From: Usitatibacter palustris
GTDB taxonomy: Bacteria > Pseudomonadota > Gammaproteobacteria > Burkholderiales > Usitatibacteraceae
DNA length: 64,000 bases
Assembly: GCF_013003985.1 (NCBI RefSeq)
Contig: NZ_CP053073.1
Coordinates: 930,001 to 994,000, forward strand
Reading direction: 5' to 3'
The notes under the pieces are model-generated. The model was given only the letters and a program-made list of their open reading frames with translations, was not told the origin of the DNA and ran no database searches. Shown here one piece after another: positions 44,840 through 51,421 of this stretch. The translations under genes and the position numbers were made by a program. The stretch's first letter is position 1; every line of letters begins with the position of its first letter.

Positions 44840-45315
44840 TCGACCAGGCCCTGCAGGCGGTTCTCCGCAAGCACCCGTTCGTCGCGGCGTTCGAAGGGGC
44901 GCACGTCACGCGCCTCGCGCAGCTCGCACGCGAAGTGCGCTTCGAGCGCGACCAGGTCGTCTTCCACGAAGGCGACGAGTGCCCGGACTTCTACCTGATC
45001 GTCTCGGGCCTCATCGCGCTCGAGGTCGAGGAGCCGGGCCACACGCTGCGCGTGCAGACCCTGTCGGCAGGAGACGAGCTCGGCTGGTCGGCGCTGCTCA
45101 TGGCCGCGGGCAAGCAGTTCCAGGCGCGCGCGCTGGAGCCCGTGGAGGCGCTCGCCTTCGATGCGCCGCAGCTGCTCGCCGAGTGCCGCCGCGATCCCGC
45201 GTTCGGATTCGAATTCATGCTGCGATTGCTGGGCGTGGTGGCCGGACGCCTGCAGGCGACGCGGCTGCAGATCCACGATTTGTATTCGCCGGTGGCGAAG
45301 CGCGCGGGGACCTGA
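44836..45315 (+). CDS. Cyclic-nucleotide-binding-fold protein without DNA-binding domain (second copy)
   Basis: 159 residues, ATG overlapping the malic enzyme stop by 4 bases. One CAP effector domain: LAREVRFERDQVVFHEGDECPDFYLIVSGLIALEV, then LSAGDELGWSALLMAAGKQFQARALEPVEALAFD, ending in a helix (FMLRLLGVVAGRLQATRLQ). No helix-turn-helix. The GELAL/RAA cassette is altered (DELGWSAL..KQFQARAL). It has the same single-domain layout as the 31626-32111 product and the same association with an FNR-driven operon, suggesting a paralogous sensor or adaptor for metabolic enzymes. No ligand can be assigned. Confidence 0.85.
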   Translation: MIDQALQAVLRKHPFVAAFEGAHVTRLAQLAREVRFERDQVVFHEGDECPDFYLIVSGLIALEVEEPGHTLRVQTLSAGDELGWSALLMAAGKQFQARALEPVEALAFDAPQLLAECRRDPAFGFEFMLRLLGVVAGRLQATRLQIHDLYSPVAKRAGT

Positions 45316-45348
45316 GCGCACTCGCGGGCGGAAGCCGCGGCTGCCGTC

Positions 45349-45549
45349 TCAGTGCGCGGCGAGGATCTTCCGGGCGCTGCGCGCGGCGAAGATCGGCAGG
45401 AAGGACTTGACGCGGGCCTGCCCGTCGAGGCGCGTGAATTCCGCCTCGTAGATTTCCCGAACCTCTTCGAGCGGGTGGTGCGAGCGTGCGGCGATCTCGG
45501 CGATCAGGCGCTGCGTTTGCGATTCGATCAACTGGGCGTGGGTCCGCAT
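45349..45549 (-). CDS. DUF3562-family small helical protein
   Basis: 66 residues, all helical and charged: TQRLIAEIAARSHHPLEEVREIYEAEF, then LDGQARVKSFLPIFAARSARKIL. The pattern HHPLEEVREIYEAE...L..QARV..FLPIFA..RVR is that of the DUF3562 family; function unknown. The C-terminal Arg/Lys-rich helix could bind nucleic acid or another protein. ATG 45549 has a good AGGAG site (45560-45556). GACAAT in -10 position and an FNR box 51.5 bp upstream indicate low-oxygen induction with a short leader. Confidence 0.8.
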   Translation of the reverse strand: MRTHAQLIESQTQRLIAEIAARSHHPLEEVREIYEAEFTRLDGQARVKSFLPIFAARSARKILAAH

Positions 45550-45593
45550 GGGGATCTCCTGGGATCATTGTCCCGCGCTGCTGCCGCCGCCGA

Positions 45594-45607
45594 TTGACTG
45601 GCGTCAA
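45594..45607 (-). promoter_or_regulatory. FNR-type box upstream of the DUF3562 gene
   Basis: TTGACTGGCGTCAA, a full palindrome. On the minus strand, GACAAT (45572-45567) lies in -10 position and predicts a start near 45559, giving a short leader with the AGGAG site. Confidence 0.75.
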
Positions 45608-45916
45608 CCTTTAGGAAGGCCAGCACCAGCGGGGTTGGTTAGTCGGCGCGACAAAGCCACCCAGACATCAATTGCGTCTTGTGGCTTACTTCCATGTTGT
45701 GCGGAAAATTCGAGCCGGAGACCGAGGCGGACACGGCGACTCGTGATTCGGGAGTGCCACGATTGGGTCGCCGAAAGCGGCTACCAACAGTGCGGCGAGT
45801 TGACGCTTATCTAGCGGCGCAGGAGGTCGGTCGGCCACCGGGGATCTCTTCGTCTGCTTGACGAAGGAGAGCCGCCAGGTCCTACGTAGCGTCGGCGATT
45901 GCCGAAAGCCGACAAC
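45608..45916. other. Gene-free stretch at the edge of the accessory island
   Basis: About 300 bases with no supportable gene or RNA. Composition is less GC-rich than the flanking operons. A short inverted repeat CAACTC/GAGTTG (45913-45918 and 45924-45929) overlaps the stop codon of the neighbouring minus-strand gene and may help end its transcript. No tRNA or obvious attachment-site repeat was seen here. Confidence 0.5.
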
Positions 45917-46822
45917 TCATTCCGAGTTGCCAGGGGGTGCGCGATGCTGTTCGTCGCGATCACTATAGGTATCCAAGTACCACCTTCCAAAGAGACGCAG
46001 CTCTTCCAGGGAGATTTCGCCCTCAGGCCTCAGCTCGGCGCGCTCGATCTCGATTCCACCGCAGTCGTCCATCGCAGCCGTCACCCGCCCAAGCTGAACT
46101 TCCATTTGACCGCGCAAGTCGGCGCTTTCGAAATCCTCCGAGGTCATCGCAGCTATCAGCGCGACCCTATAGGGTGACTCCTCAGGGAGTTCCTCATACG
46201 AGCTGATCGACAAGTAGATGCAAGTGACTGCCCTCATGCGCTTCCATGCCTTTTGGAGGTTCTTATCAACCGGTTTGAGTCGGTCCATAAAGGCATCCGG
46301 GAACGCGCGGCGGTCGTACCGCGCTGCCACCCACTGGACCAGCGTTCGAAGGTCCCCTTCTGGGATCATTCGATCGCCGTCCGGCTCATGCCCGGCTAGC
46401 ACCCACTTCGGGATTGAGTGGCGTTGCGTAATGCGCAAATCAAGGAGGACCGAGTTCTGGTCTTGAGCGCCTTCAATTTGAAGCCTTCGGGGATTTCTGA
46501 GGTGACGTACTTCCTTGTCCTCGTCAGTGATAGGTGAGGCCACAATCACTTCGGCTGACGGCTCTGCCGCGAGATTGTTGTGAACAAGGTCGCAGGATTG
46601 GGTGAGGACGATGACCCAAGCATCCGGAGGAAATGGCGCGGAAACGAATGGTGAAATGACGTGCCGGGCGGCGGAGGGGAGTACGTCGCCCTGGCGCCAG
46701 TCGTTCTCCCGGACTGCTTGAACGACGTTCCGGCTACTTTCTTCGGCGCGTGCGATCTCGGCTCTGAGGCGCATCAGCAAAGCCTCGAGCCCGGAGATTA
46801 GCCACAAGAGAGCTTTTCGCAT
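45917..46822 (-). CDS. Hypothetical protein with a QSCDL motif (third gene of the accessory island)
   Basis: Up to 301 residues and not assigned to a family. After a short N-terminal helix (ALLWLISGLEALLMRLRAEIARA, perhaps a coiled coil rather than a membrane segment) comes NDWRQGDVLPSAARHVI, then WVIVLTQSCDLVHNN, a 'VVLTQsCDL' pattern seen in proteins of unknown role often found in variable genome regions. SPITDEDKEVRHLRNPRRLQIEG and an acidic C-terminal half follow. There is no clear catalytic triad. The start is uncertain: ATG 46822 overlaps the HTH gene by 89 bases and ATG 46774 by 41. The overlap with the HTH gene implies coupled translation. Codon use and composition are less GC-biased than in neighbouring operons, suggesting transfer. 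Confidence 0.7.
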   Translation of the reverse strand: MRKALLWLISGLEALLMRLRAEIARAEESSRNVVQAVRENDWRQGDVLPSAARHVISPFVSAPFPPDAWVIVLTQSCDLVHNNLAAEPSAEVIVASPITDEDKEVRHLRNPRRLQIEGAQDQNSVLLDLRITQRHSIPKWVLAGHEPDGDRMIPEGDLRTLVQWVAARYDRRAFPDAFMDRLKPVDKNLQKAWKRMRAVTCIYLSISSYEELPEESPYRVALIAAMTSEDFESADLRGQMEVQLGRVTAAMDDCGGIEIERAELRPEGEISLEELRLFGRWYLDTYSDRDEQHRAPPGNSE

Positions 46823-47354
46823 GGCGTGCTTCGTTCTCCTGTACCGCTACTGCTCCCAACGCCTCAATTAAGGCATCGACCGCTTGCTCATCGATATTCG
46901 CCTGGGACAAATGCCATACGATGTCCCGCCCATCTATTACGACGTTGGAGCCGAGTCCAAGAGCAGGTCGCTGCGATTTCTCGAGCCACTTGGTGGCACA
47001 GCCGTAGATCTCTTCAATTCGCGTTCTGTTGCCTTCACGCGGCTCGGCGGACGCATTATCCGACATCCAGGAGTACACAGTTGGCCGACCCACTTGAAGG
47101 ACGTCAGCAAGCTGCGACATGGTGAGGCCCAACGCAGCCTTTATTAGGCCGAGCTTTGCAGCCCATGGCGGATCTAGTTCGGCATCGGCCGACTCACGCA
47201 CCGGCAGGATACCGGAGCCAGCAACGATGTCCGCTCTCGTAACCGGGACCCCTTGGGCCCCCGATCCGCTAAAGCTCATGATCAGGTCGTAGATCCCCCT
47301 AATATGGTCGGGAGATTGCCGAGTGCCAAAGCGGTCGAGAACGTGCTCGCTCAT
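46734..47354 (-). CDS. Helix-turn-helix protein of the accessory island
   Basis: 206 residues. An HTH of the XRE/Cro or MerR-like kind lies at residues about 70-100 (LIKAALGLTMSQLADVLQVG, then RPTVYSWMSDN). N-terminal residues 1-60 and the basic tail (QSRDRTRRRK) have no recognised domain. The segment 'L..LTMSQLADVLQVGRPTVYSW' resembles antitoxin-type or phage-type regulators that control their own operon. ATG 47354 has AAGGAGT at the right distance, overlapping the stop of the TIGR04255-like gene (TAAGGAG). Likely an autoregulator of the three-gene island; a role as a structural partner of the neighbours is possible. Confidence 0.8.
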   Translation of the reverse strand: MSEHVLDRFGTRQSPDHIRGIYDLIMSFSGSGAQGVPVTRADIVAGSGILPVRESADAELDPPWAAKLGLIKAALGLTMSQLADVLQVGRPTVYSWMSDNASAEPREGNRTRIEEIYGCATKWLEKSQRPALGLGSNVVIDGRDIVWHLSQANIDEQAVDALIEALGAVAVQENEARHAKSSLVANLRARGFADAPQSRDRTRRRK

Positions 47355-47363
47355 GCGTACTCC

Positions 47364-48185
47364 TTACGGTGGCGTTGACCAGACTTTCCGGGCATGGGGT
47401 GTTTGTACTTTCTTAAATGCGTCGGACAGATCTTTGTGCATTCGATCGAATCGGCTTCGAACCTCCGCACTGTCAAATCGCAAGCTGAGATTGGGAACAA
47501 TGCGGTCGAAGTCTAGGAACGCGATACTGCGTCCCTGGGACTGGGCGTGCTTCGCTCTGCTAGTAACGGCGGCGGGGGCAAGGATGAAAGGCTGAAGGTC
47601 ATCGGGCATGTAATGCTCATTCAACCCACCGCGCTTGTAGCGGAAATTGAGATACCCCTCGTCCAGGAATATCTGGGAAAAGTGCATCGAGTTGGCATGG
47701 CGTCCAATGTTGGAGAGTTCTGTAGCACGAAGTCCACTGACTATGAACTCCTCAGGCTCCTCATCGCCGGCGGGAACGATGATGTCTACGTATCGCAAAC
47801 CCAAGCGCTCGACGTGCAGATCCGGTACGAGGGCCTCAAACATGCCCAAGATCGTGGAGAGCCTTTCTGCAAACGCGGGGTAGTCCCGATACGCAGTGGC
47901 ATTGAACACCAGTCCGTCTTCCAGTATTAGGAAGCCCGCCTGATTCGTGGCATCGCCAAATTGCCAGCGATCAACCTGCTTAGTTTTGATTCCAGCAGCA
48001 CCAATCTCCAGCGCGTGGATCTTGGTCTCAGCGAATGTGGGATATTCGCGGCGGACCGCGTCCTGTATGGCCGGGATGCGATCTCGCATCGACAGGTGCC
48101 GACTGAACACGACCTGCGCGAGAACTAACGCCAGAGGCGCATTAGGAAGCTGGCCTAGTGAAGCCCTCCTCACGGCGATCACCAT
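47364..48185 (-). CDS. TIGR04255-family protein
   Basis: 273 residues. The family's N-terminal pattern (LPNAPLALVLAQVVF...) and central LGLRYVDIIVPAGD (commonly 'lgLRYiNri') are present, with WQFGDATNQAGFLILEDGLVFNATAYRDYPAF in between. TIGR04255 proteins have no established activity and occur in variable regions. ATG 48185 is preferred to the upstream ATG 48290 because it has a GGAGGGG ribosome site and begins at the family N-terminus. First gene of a co-directional trio with an HTH protein and the QSCDL protein, spaced by 9 bases or overlapping. Confidence 0.78.
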   Translation of the reverse strand: MVIAVRRASLGQLPNAPLALVLAQVVFSRHLSMRDRIPAIQDAVRREYPTFAETKIHALEIGAAGIKTKQVDRWQFGDATNQAGFLILEDGLVFNATAYRDYPAFAERLSTILGMFEALVPDLHVERLGLRYVDIIVPAGDEEPEEFIVSGLRATELSNIGRHANSMHFSQIFLDEGYLNFRYKRGGLNEHYMPDDLQPFILAPAAVTSRAKHAQSQGRSIAFLDFDRIVPNLSLRFDSAEVRSRFDRMHKDLSDAFKKVQTPHARKVWSTPP

Positions 48186-48207
48186 CGCCCCTCCGCGATA
48201 TTGGCAG

Positions 48208-48242
48208 CACCCATTGGGTGATAACTTTACACGAAACTTTAC
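48208..48242 (-). promoter_or_regulatory. Candidate operator/promoter of the accessory island
   Basis: CACCCATTGGGTG (48208-48220) is a 6-bp-arm palindrome with a 1-base centre, 23 bases before ATG 48185. Next to it are two direct AACTTTAC copies (48223-48230 and 48235-48242), in AT-rich DNA. This is a plausible site for autoregulation by the HTH protein; no exact -10/-35 pair is obvious. Confidence 0.4.
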
Positions 48243-48405
48243 ATTCGGAAGTGACCCATTCAGAGAGTCATGATTTTCCCGTAAAAACATAGGTTTAAGC
48301 TGATGACCGCGAATCGGGGAGCCGGCATATGAATAGATATCCTGCCAACGCCGCTTATCGTAAACGCATGATTTTTATATTGTTATTCGTCAATACGCCT
48401 CTTTG

Positions 48406-48453
48406 TGAATAGATAGATGAATAGATAAATGAATAGATAAGCGAATAGAAGAC
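48406..48453. repeat. Four 12-bp tandem repeats, TGAATAGATARA-type
   Basis: Units TGAATAGATAGA, TGAATAGATAAA, TGAATAGATAAG and CGAATAGAAGAC run head to tail, with one more dispersed copy (TGAATAGATATC) at 48330-48341. The AT-rich array lies between the island and the nuoN stop (48483). No gene is visible in 48186-48482. Confidence 0.85.
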
Positions 48454-48482
48454 GTTCGTCGGACCGGCTCAGCCCCGTCAAT

Positions 48483-49868
48483 CTAGAGGAAGCCCAGCAC
48501 CCACCCCGGCAACACGCTGATCACGATTCCCGCGGCGAGGCACAGCGCGCCTGCGCCAAAGGCCGCGAGGCCCGGGCCGGCGTGGCTCGTCGGGTGCGGT
48601 TCCTCGTTCATGAACAGGTACTGCACGACGCGCAGGTAGAAGTAGATTCCGATGTAGCTCCCGACGAGGCCGAGCACCGCGAAGAGCGTGTGGCCCGCGG
48701 CGATCGCGTTCTTGAAGATGAGGAACTTCGCGACGAAGCCGGGGAAGGGAGGCAGCCCCGCGAGCGAGAACATCGCGATCGCGATGAGGATCGCCGCGTA
48801 CGGGCGGCGCCGGAAGAGGCCCGCAAGATGATCGAGGCGGTCGCGCTGCACATCGTCGGCGTGCGGCGGGAGGGCGGCGAACGCGAGGAGATTCATCACG
48901 CCGTAGGCGAGCACGTAGAAGGCCACCGCCTGGAATCGCAGCGCCCCATCGCCCAGGAATGCATAGAAGAGGTAACCGGCGTGCGCGATCGACGAGTACG
49001 CGATCATCCGGCGGAAACTCTGCTGGCGCATCGCAGCAAGGTTGCCCCAGACGATGGAGGCGAGCGGCAGCACCGCGACCAGACCGAGCAGGGGACCGGT
49101 GAGCGGCGCGGCCCCGAAGAGGCGCACGGCGGCGAGCAGCACGCCGGCCTTAACCAGCACCGCCATGAATGCCGTCACCGGCGCGCTCGCGCCTTCGTAC
49201 GCGTCAGGCGCCCACGCATGGAAGGGAACGACCGCGGCCTTGAGGAAGAAGGCGAGCAGCACGAGGGCCGAGCCCGCGAGTGCGAGCGGCTCGCCCGAAC
49301 CCAGTGCACGCGCGAAGGTGGCGAGCTCGAGCGATCCGCTCCAGCCCAGCAGGAGCGATGCGCCCATGAGCAGCGTCGCGCTCGCAGCACCCCCGAGCAC
49401 GAGGTACTTCAGCGCCGCCTCCGCACTTTCGGGGCGCTGGTAGGCGAGCAGCACGAGCACGTACACCGGAAGCGAGAGCAGCTCCACGCCGAGGAAGAGC
49501 GTGAGGAAGCTGTCGGCCGAGACCATCAGGCACGCGCCGTAGAGCGACGAGAGCGCGAGGATGTGGAACTGGCGGCTCGCGAACGCTTCGCGCGAAAGCA
49601 GCAGCGCGGGCACGGCGAGCCCCAGCATGAGCGCCTTGGCGAGCAGTGCCGCGGGATCGACCGAGAGCTGTCCCGGGAACGGCGTGGCCGAATAGCCGTC
49701 GGCGGCGAGTGCCAGGGCCGCGGCGCACGCCGTACCCACGACGGCGATCGCGAAGGCCATCGCCGCTCGCGGCTTGCCCGCGATCACGTCCATCGCGATC
49801 AGCGTGAGGATGCCGGCGAGCAGCAGGTGCTCGGGCAGCAGCGAAGTGAAGACCAGGGACACGTTCAT
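48483..49868 (-). CDS. nuoN: NADH-quinone oxidoreductase subunit N
   Basis: 461 residues, about 14 membrane helices, an antiporter-like proton channel subunit of complex I. Family motifs include LFLGVELLSLPVYVLVLL (Glu in TM5), ALVLLAFFLKAAVVPFHAWAPDAYEGA (channel Lys/His) and SIAHAGYLFYAFLG. Last gene of the nuoA-N operon; start ATG 49868 overlaps the nuoM stop (ATGA). The accessory island begins just beyond its 3' end. Confidence 0.95.
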   Translation of the reverse strand: MNVSLVFTSLLPEHLLLAGILTLIAMDVIAGKPRAAMAFAIAVVGTACAAALALAADGYSATPFPGQLSVDPAALLAKALMLGLAVPALLLSREAFASRQFHILALSSLYGACLMVSADSFLTLFLGVELLSLPVYVLVLLAYQRPESAEAALKYLVLGGAASATLLMGASLLLGWSGSLELATFARALGSGEPLALAGSALVLLAFFLKAAVVPFHAWAPDAYEGASAPVTAFMAVLVKAGVLLAAVRLFGAAPLTGPLLGLVAVLPLASIVWGNLAAMRQQSFRRMIAYSSIAHAGYLFYAFLGDGALRFQAVAFYVLAYGVMNLLAFAALPPHADDVQRDRLDHLAGLFRRRPYAAILIAIAMFSLAGLPPFPGFVAKFLIFKNAIAAGHTLFAVLGLVGSYIGIYFYLRVVQYLFMNEEPHPTSHAGPGLAAFGAGALCLAAGIVISVLPGWVLGFL

Positions 49869-51421
49869 GGCGTGCCCCGCAGTGCGACGGGCGGCGCGGG
49901 CCGGCCAGCGGTGACGAGCTCGCGATACTCGCGTGCGGCCTGCTCCGTGGCGCGCATCGGCTCGGCGGGGAAGAGGCCGAGCCAGAACACCGCGGCCACG
50001 ATCGCGGCGAGGATCGATTTCTCGCGAAGGTCGAGATCGACGGAAGGCTGGTGGGGCGCGCGCGCCGCGCCGAAGAGCAGGCGCTGCGCGAGCCAGAGCA
50101 TGTAGAGCGCGCCCAGCACGACGCCCGAGACCGCGGTCACGGCGAGGACCAGCGGCAGCGTTTCACCTTGCGCGGCGAGCGGCCACGCGGTGCTGAAGTA
50201 GCCGAAGAGCGCGAGGAATTCGCCGGTGAAGCCGCTCGTGGTGGGCAGCCCGATGGAAGCGAGGGTGAGGATCGCGAAGAACACGGCGTACGCGGGCAGC
50301 AGCTTCGCGAGCCCGCCGTAGGCGGCGATGTCGCGCGTGTGGCAGCGCTCGTAGATCATCCCGACCATGATGAAGAGGCCGCCGGCGACCAGGCCGTGGC
50401 TCACCATCTGCATGATCGCGCCCTGGATGCCGAGCAGGTTGAAGCTCGCGAGCCCGAGCATCACGTAGCCCAGGTGGCTGATGGACGAATAGGCGATCAC
50501 CTTCTTGATGTCGGTCTGCACGAGTGCGAGGCACGCGCCGTAGACGATGCTCACGACCGCGAGGGTCGCGATCACGGGGGCGAGCATCTGCGTGGCCAGG
50601 GGAAAAAGCGGAAAGCCGATCTTCATGAATCCGTACGTGCCCATCTTGAGGAGCACGCCCGCGAGGATCACCGAGCCCGCGGTAGGCGCCTCGACGTGCG
50701 CGTCGGGCAGCCACGTGTGCAGCGGCACGATCGGCACCTTGATCGCGAACGACAGGCCGAAGGCGGCGAGCAGGATCGTCTGCACGCCCAGCGGCAGGTT
50801 CGCCGCGCCCTGCAGGTCGGTGAATGCGAACGACGTGATGCCGCCGGCGGTCGAGAGGCTCACCACGAGGTAGATCACGGCGGCGAGCATGAGGATGCTG
50901 CCGAAGGCGGTGTAGAGGACGAACTTGAGGGTCGCGTAGATGCGCCGCTGCCCGCCCCAGATGCCGATGATGAAGAACATCGGCACCATCATCGCTTCCC
51001 AGAAGAAGTAGAAGAGGAAGAGGTCCTGCGCGACGAACGCACCGACCATGGCGAACTGCGTGGCGAGCACCATCGCGTAGAAGAGCTTCACGTGGCGGTC
51101 GATCGCGGTGAATGCGCTCGCGACCACCAGCGGACCGAGGAAGGCCGTGAGCAGCACCAGCAACACGTTGTTGCCGTCGAGGCCCACCTGGTAGTACACG
51201 CCCCACTGCGCGATCCACGGCAGCCGCGTCTCGAACTGCAGGCCTGCGCGCGCCGGGTCGAAGCACGCGTACAGCCACACGGCGAGGGCGAACTGCAGCG
51301 CCATCGTCACGAAGGCGATCGCGCGCACGAGGTCCGCGCGCGTCGCGGGGGCGCGCGTGAGCGCGACGATGCCGATCACGGGCAGGAAGAGCAGGAGGTT
51401 GAGGGCGAGGGCTTCACGCAT
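49865..51421 (-). CDS. nuoM: NADH-quinone oxidoreductase subunit M
   Basis: 518 residues, about 14 helices. FFWEAMMVPMFFIIGIWGG carries the TM5 Glu; AFAIKVPIVPLHTWLPDAH-type sequence (SFAIKVPIVPLHTWLPDAHV) holds the channel Lys. SHLGYVMLGLASFNL and MVSHGLVAGGLF follow. A distal proton-pumping module subunit. The start ATG 51421 lies inside the last codons of nuoL (8-base overlap), so translation is coupled. Confidence 0.95.
   Translation of the reverse strand: MREALALNLLLFLPVIGIVALTRAPATRADLVRAIAFVTMALQFALAVWLYACFDPARAGLQFETRLPWIAQWGVYYQVGLDGNNVLLVLLTAFLGPLVVASAFTAIDRHVKLFYAMVLATQFAMVGAFVAQDLFLFYFFWEAMMVPMFFIIGIWGGQRRIYATLKFVLYTAFGSILMLAAVIYLVVSLSTAGGITSFAFTDLQGAANLPLGVQTILLAAFGLSFAIKVPIVPLHTWLPDAHVEAPTAGSVILAGVLLKMGTYGFMKIGFPLFPLATQMLAPVIATLAVVSIVYGACLALVQTDIKKVIAYSSISHLGYVMLGLASFNLLGIQGAIMQMVSHGLVAGGLFIMVGMIYERCHTRDIAAYGGLAKLLPAYAVFFAILTLASIGLPTTSGFTGEFLALFGYFSTAWPLAAQGETLPLVLAVTAVSGVVLGALYMLWLAQRLLFGAARAPHQPSVDLDLREKSILAAIVAAVFWLGLFPAEPMRATEQAAREYRELVTAGRPAPPVALRGTP

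Noticed and set aside
48330..48453. The TGAATAGATARA array as a CRISPR
   Set aside because: Units are 12 bp, directly abutting, with no spacers and no cas genes nearby.
45550..48482. The island as a classical tRNA-integrated element
   Set aside because: No tRNA, integrase or flanking direct repeat of attachment-site type could be found at either border.
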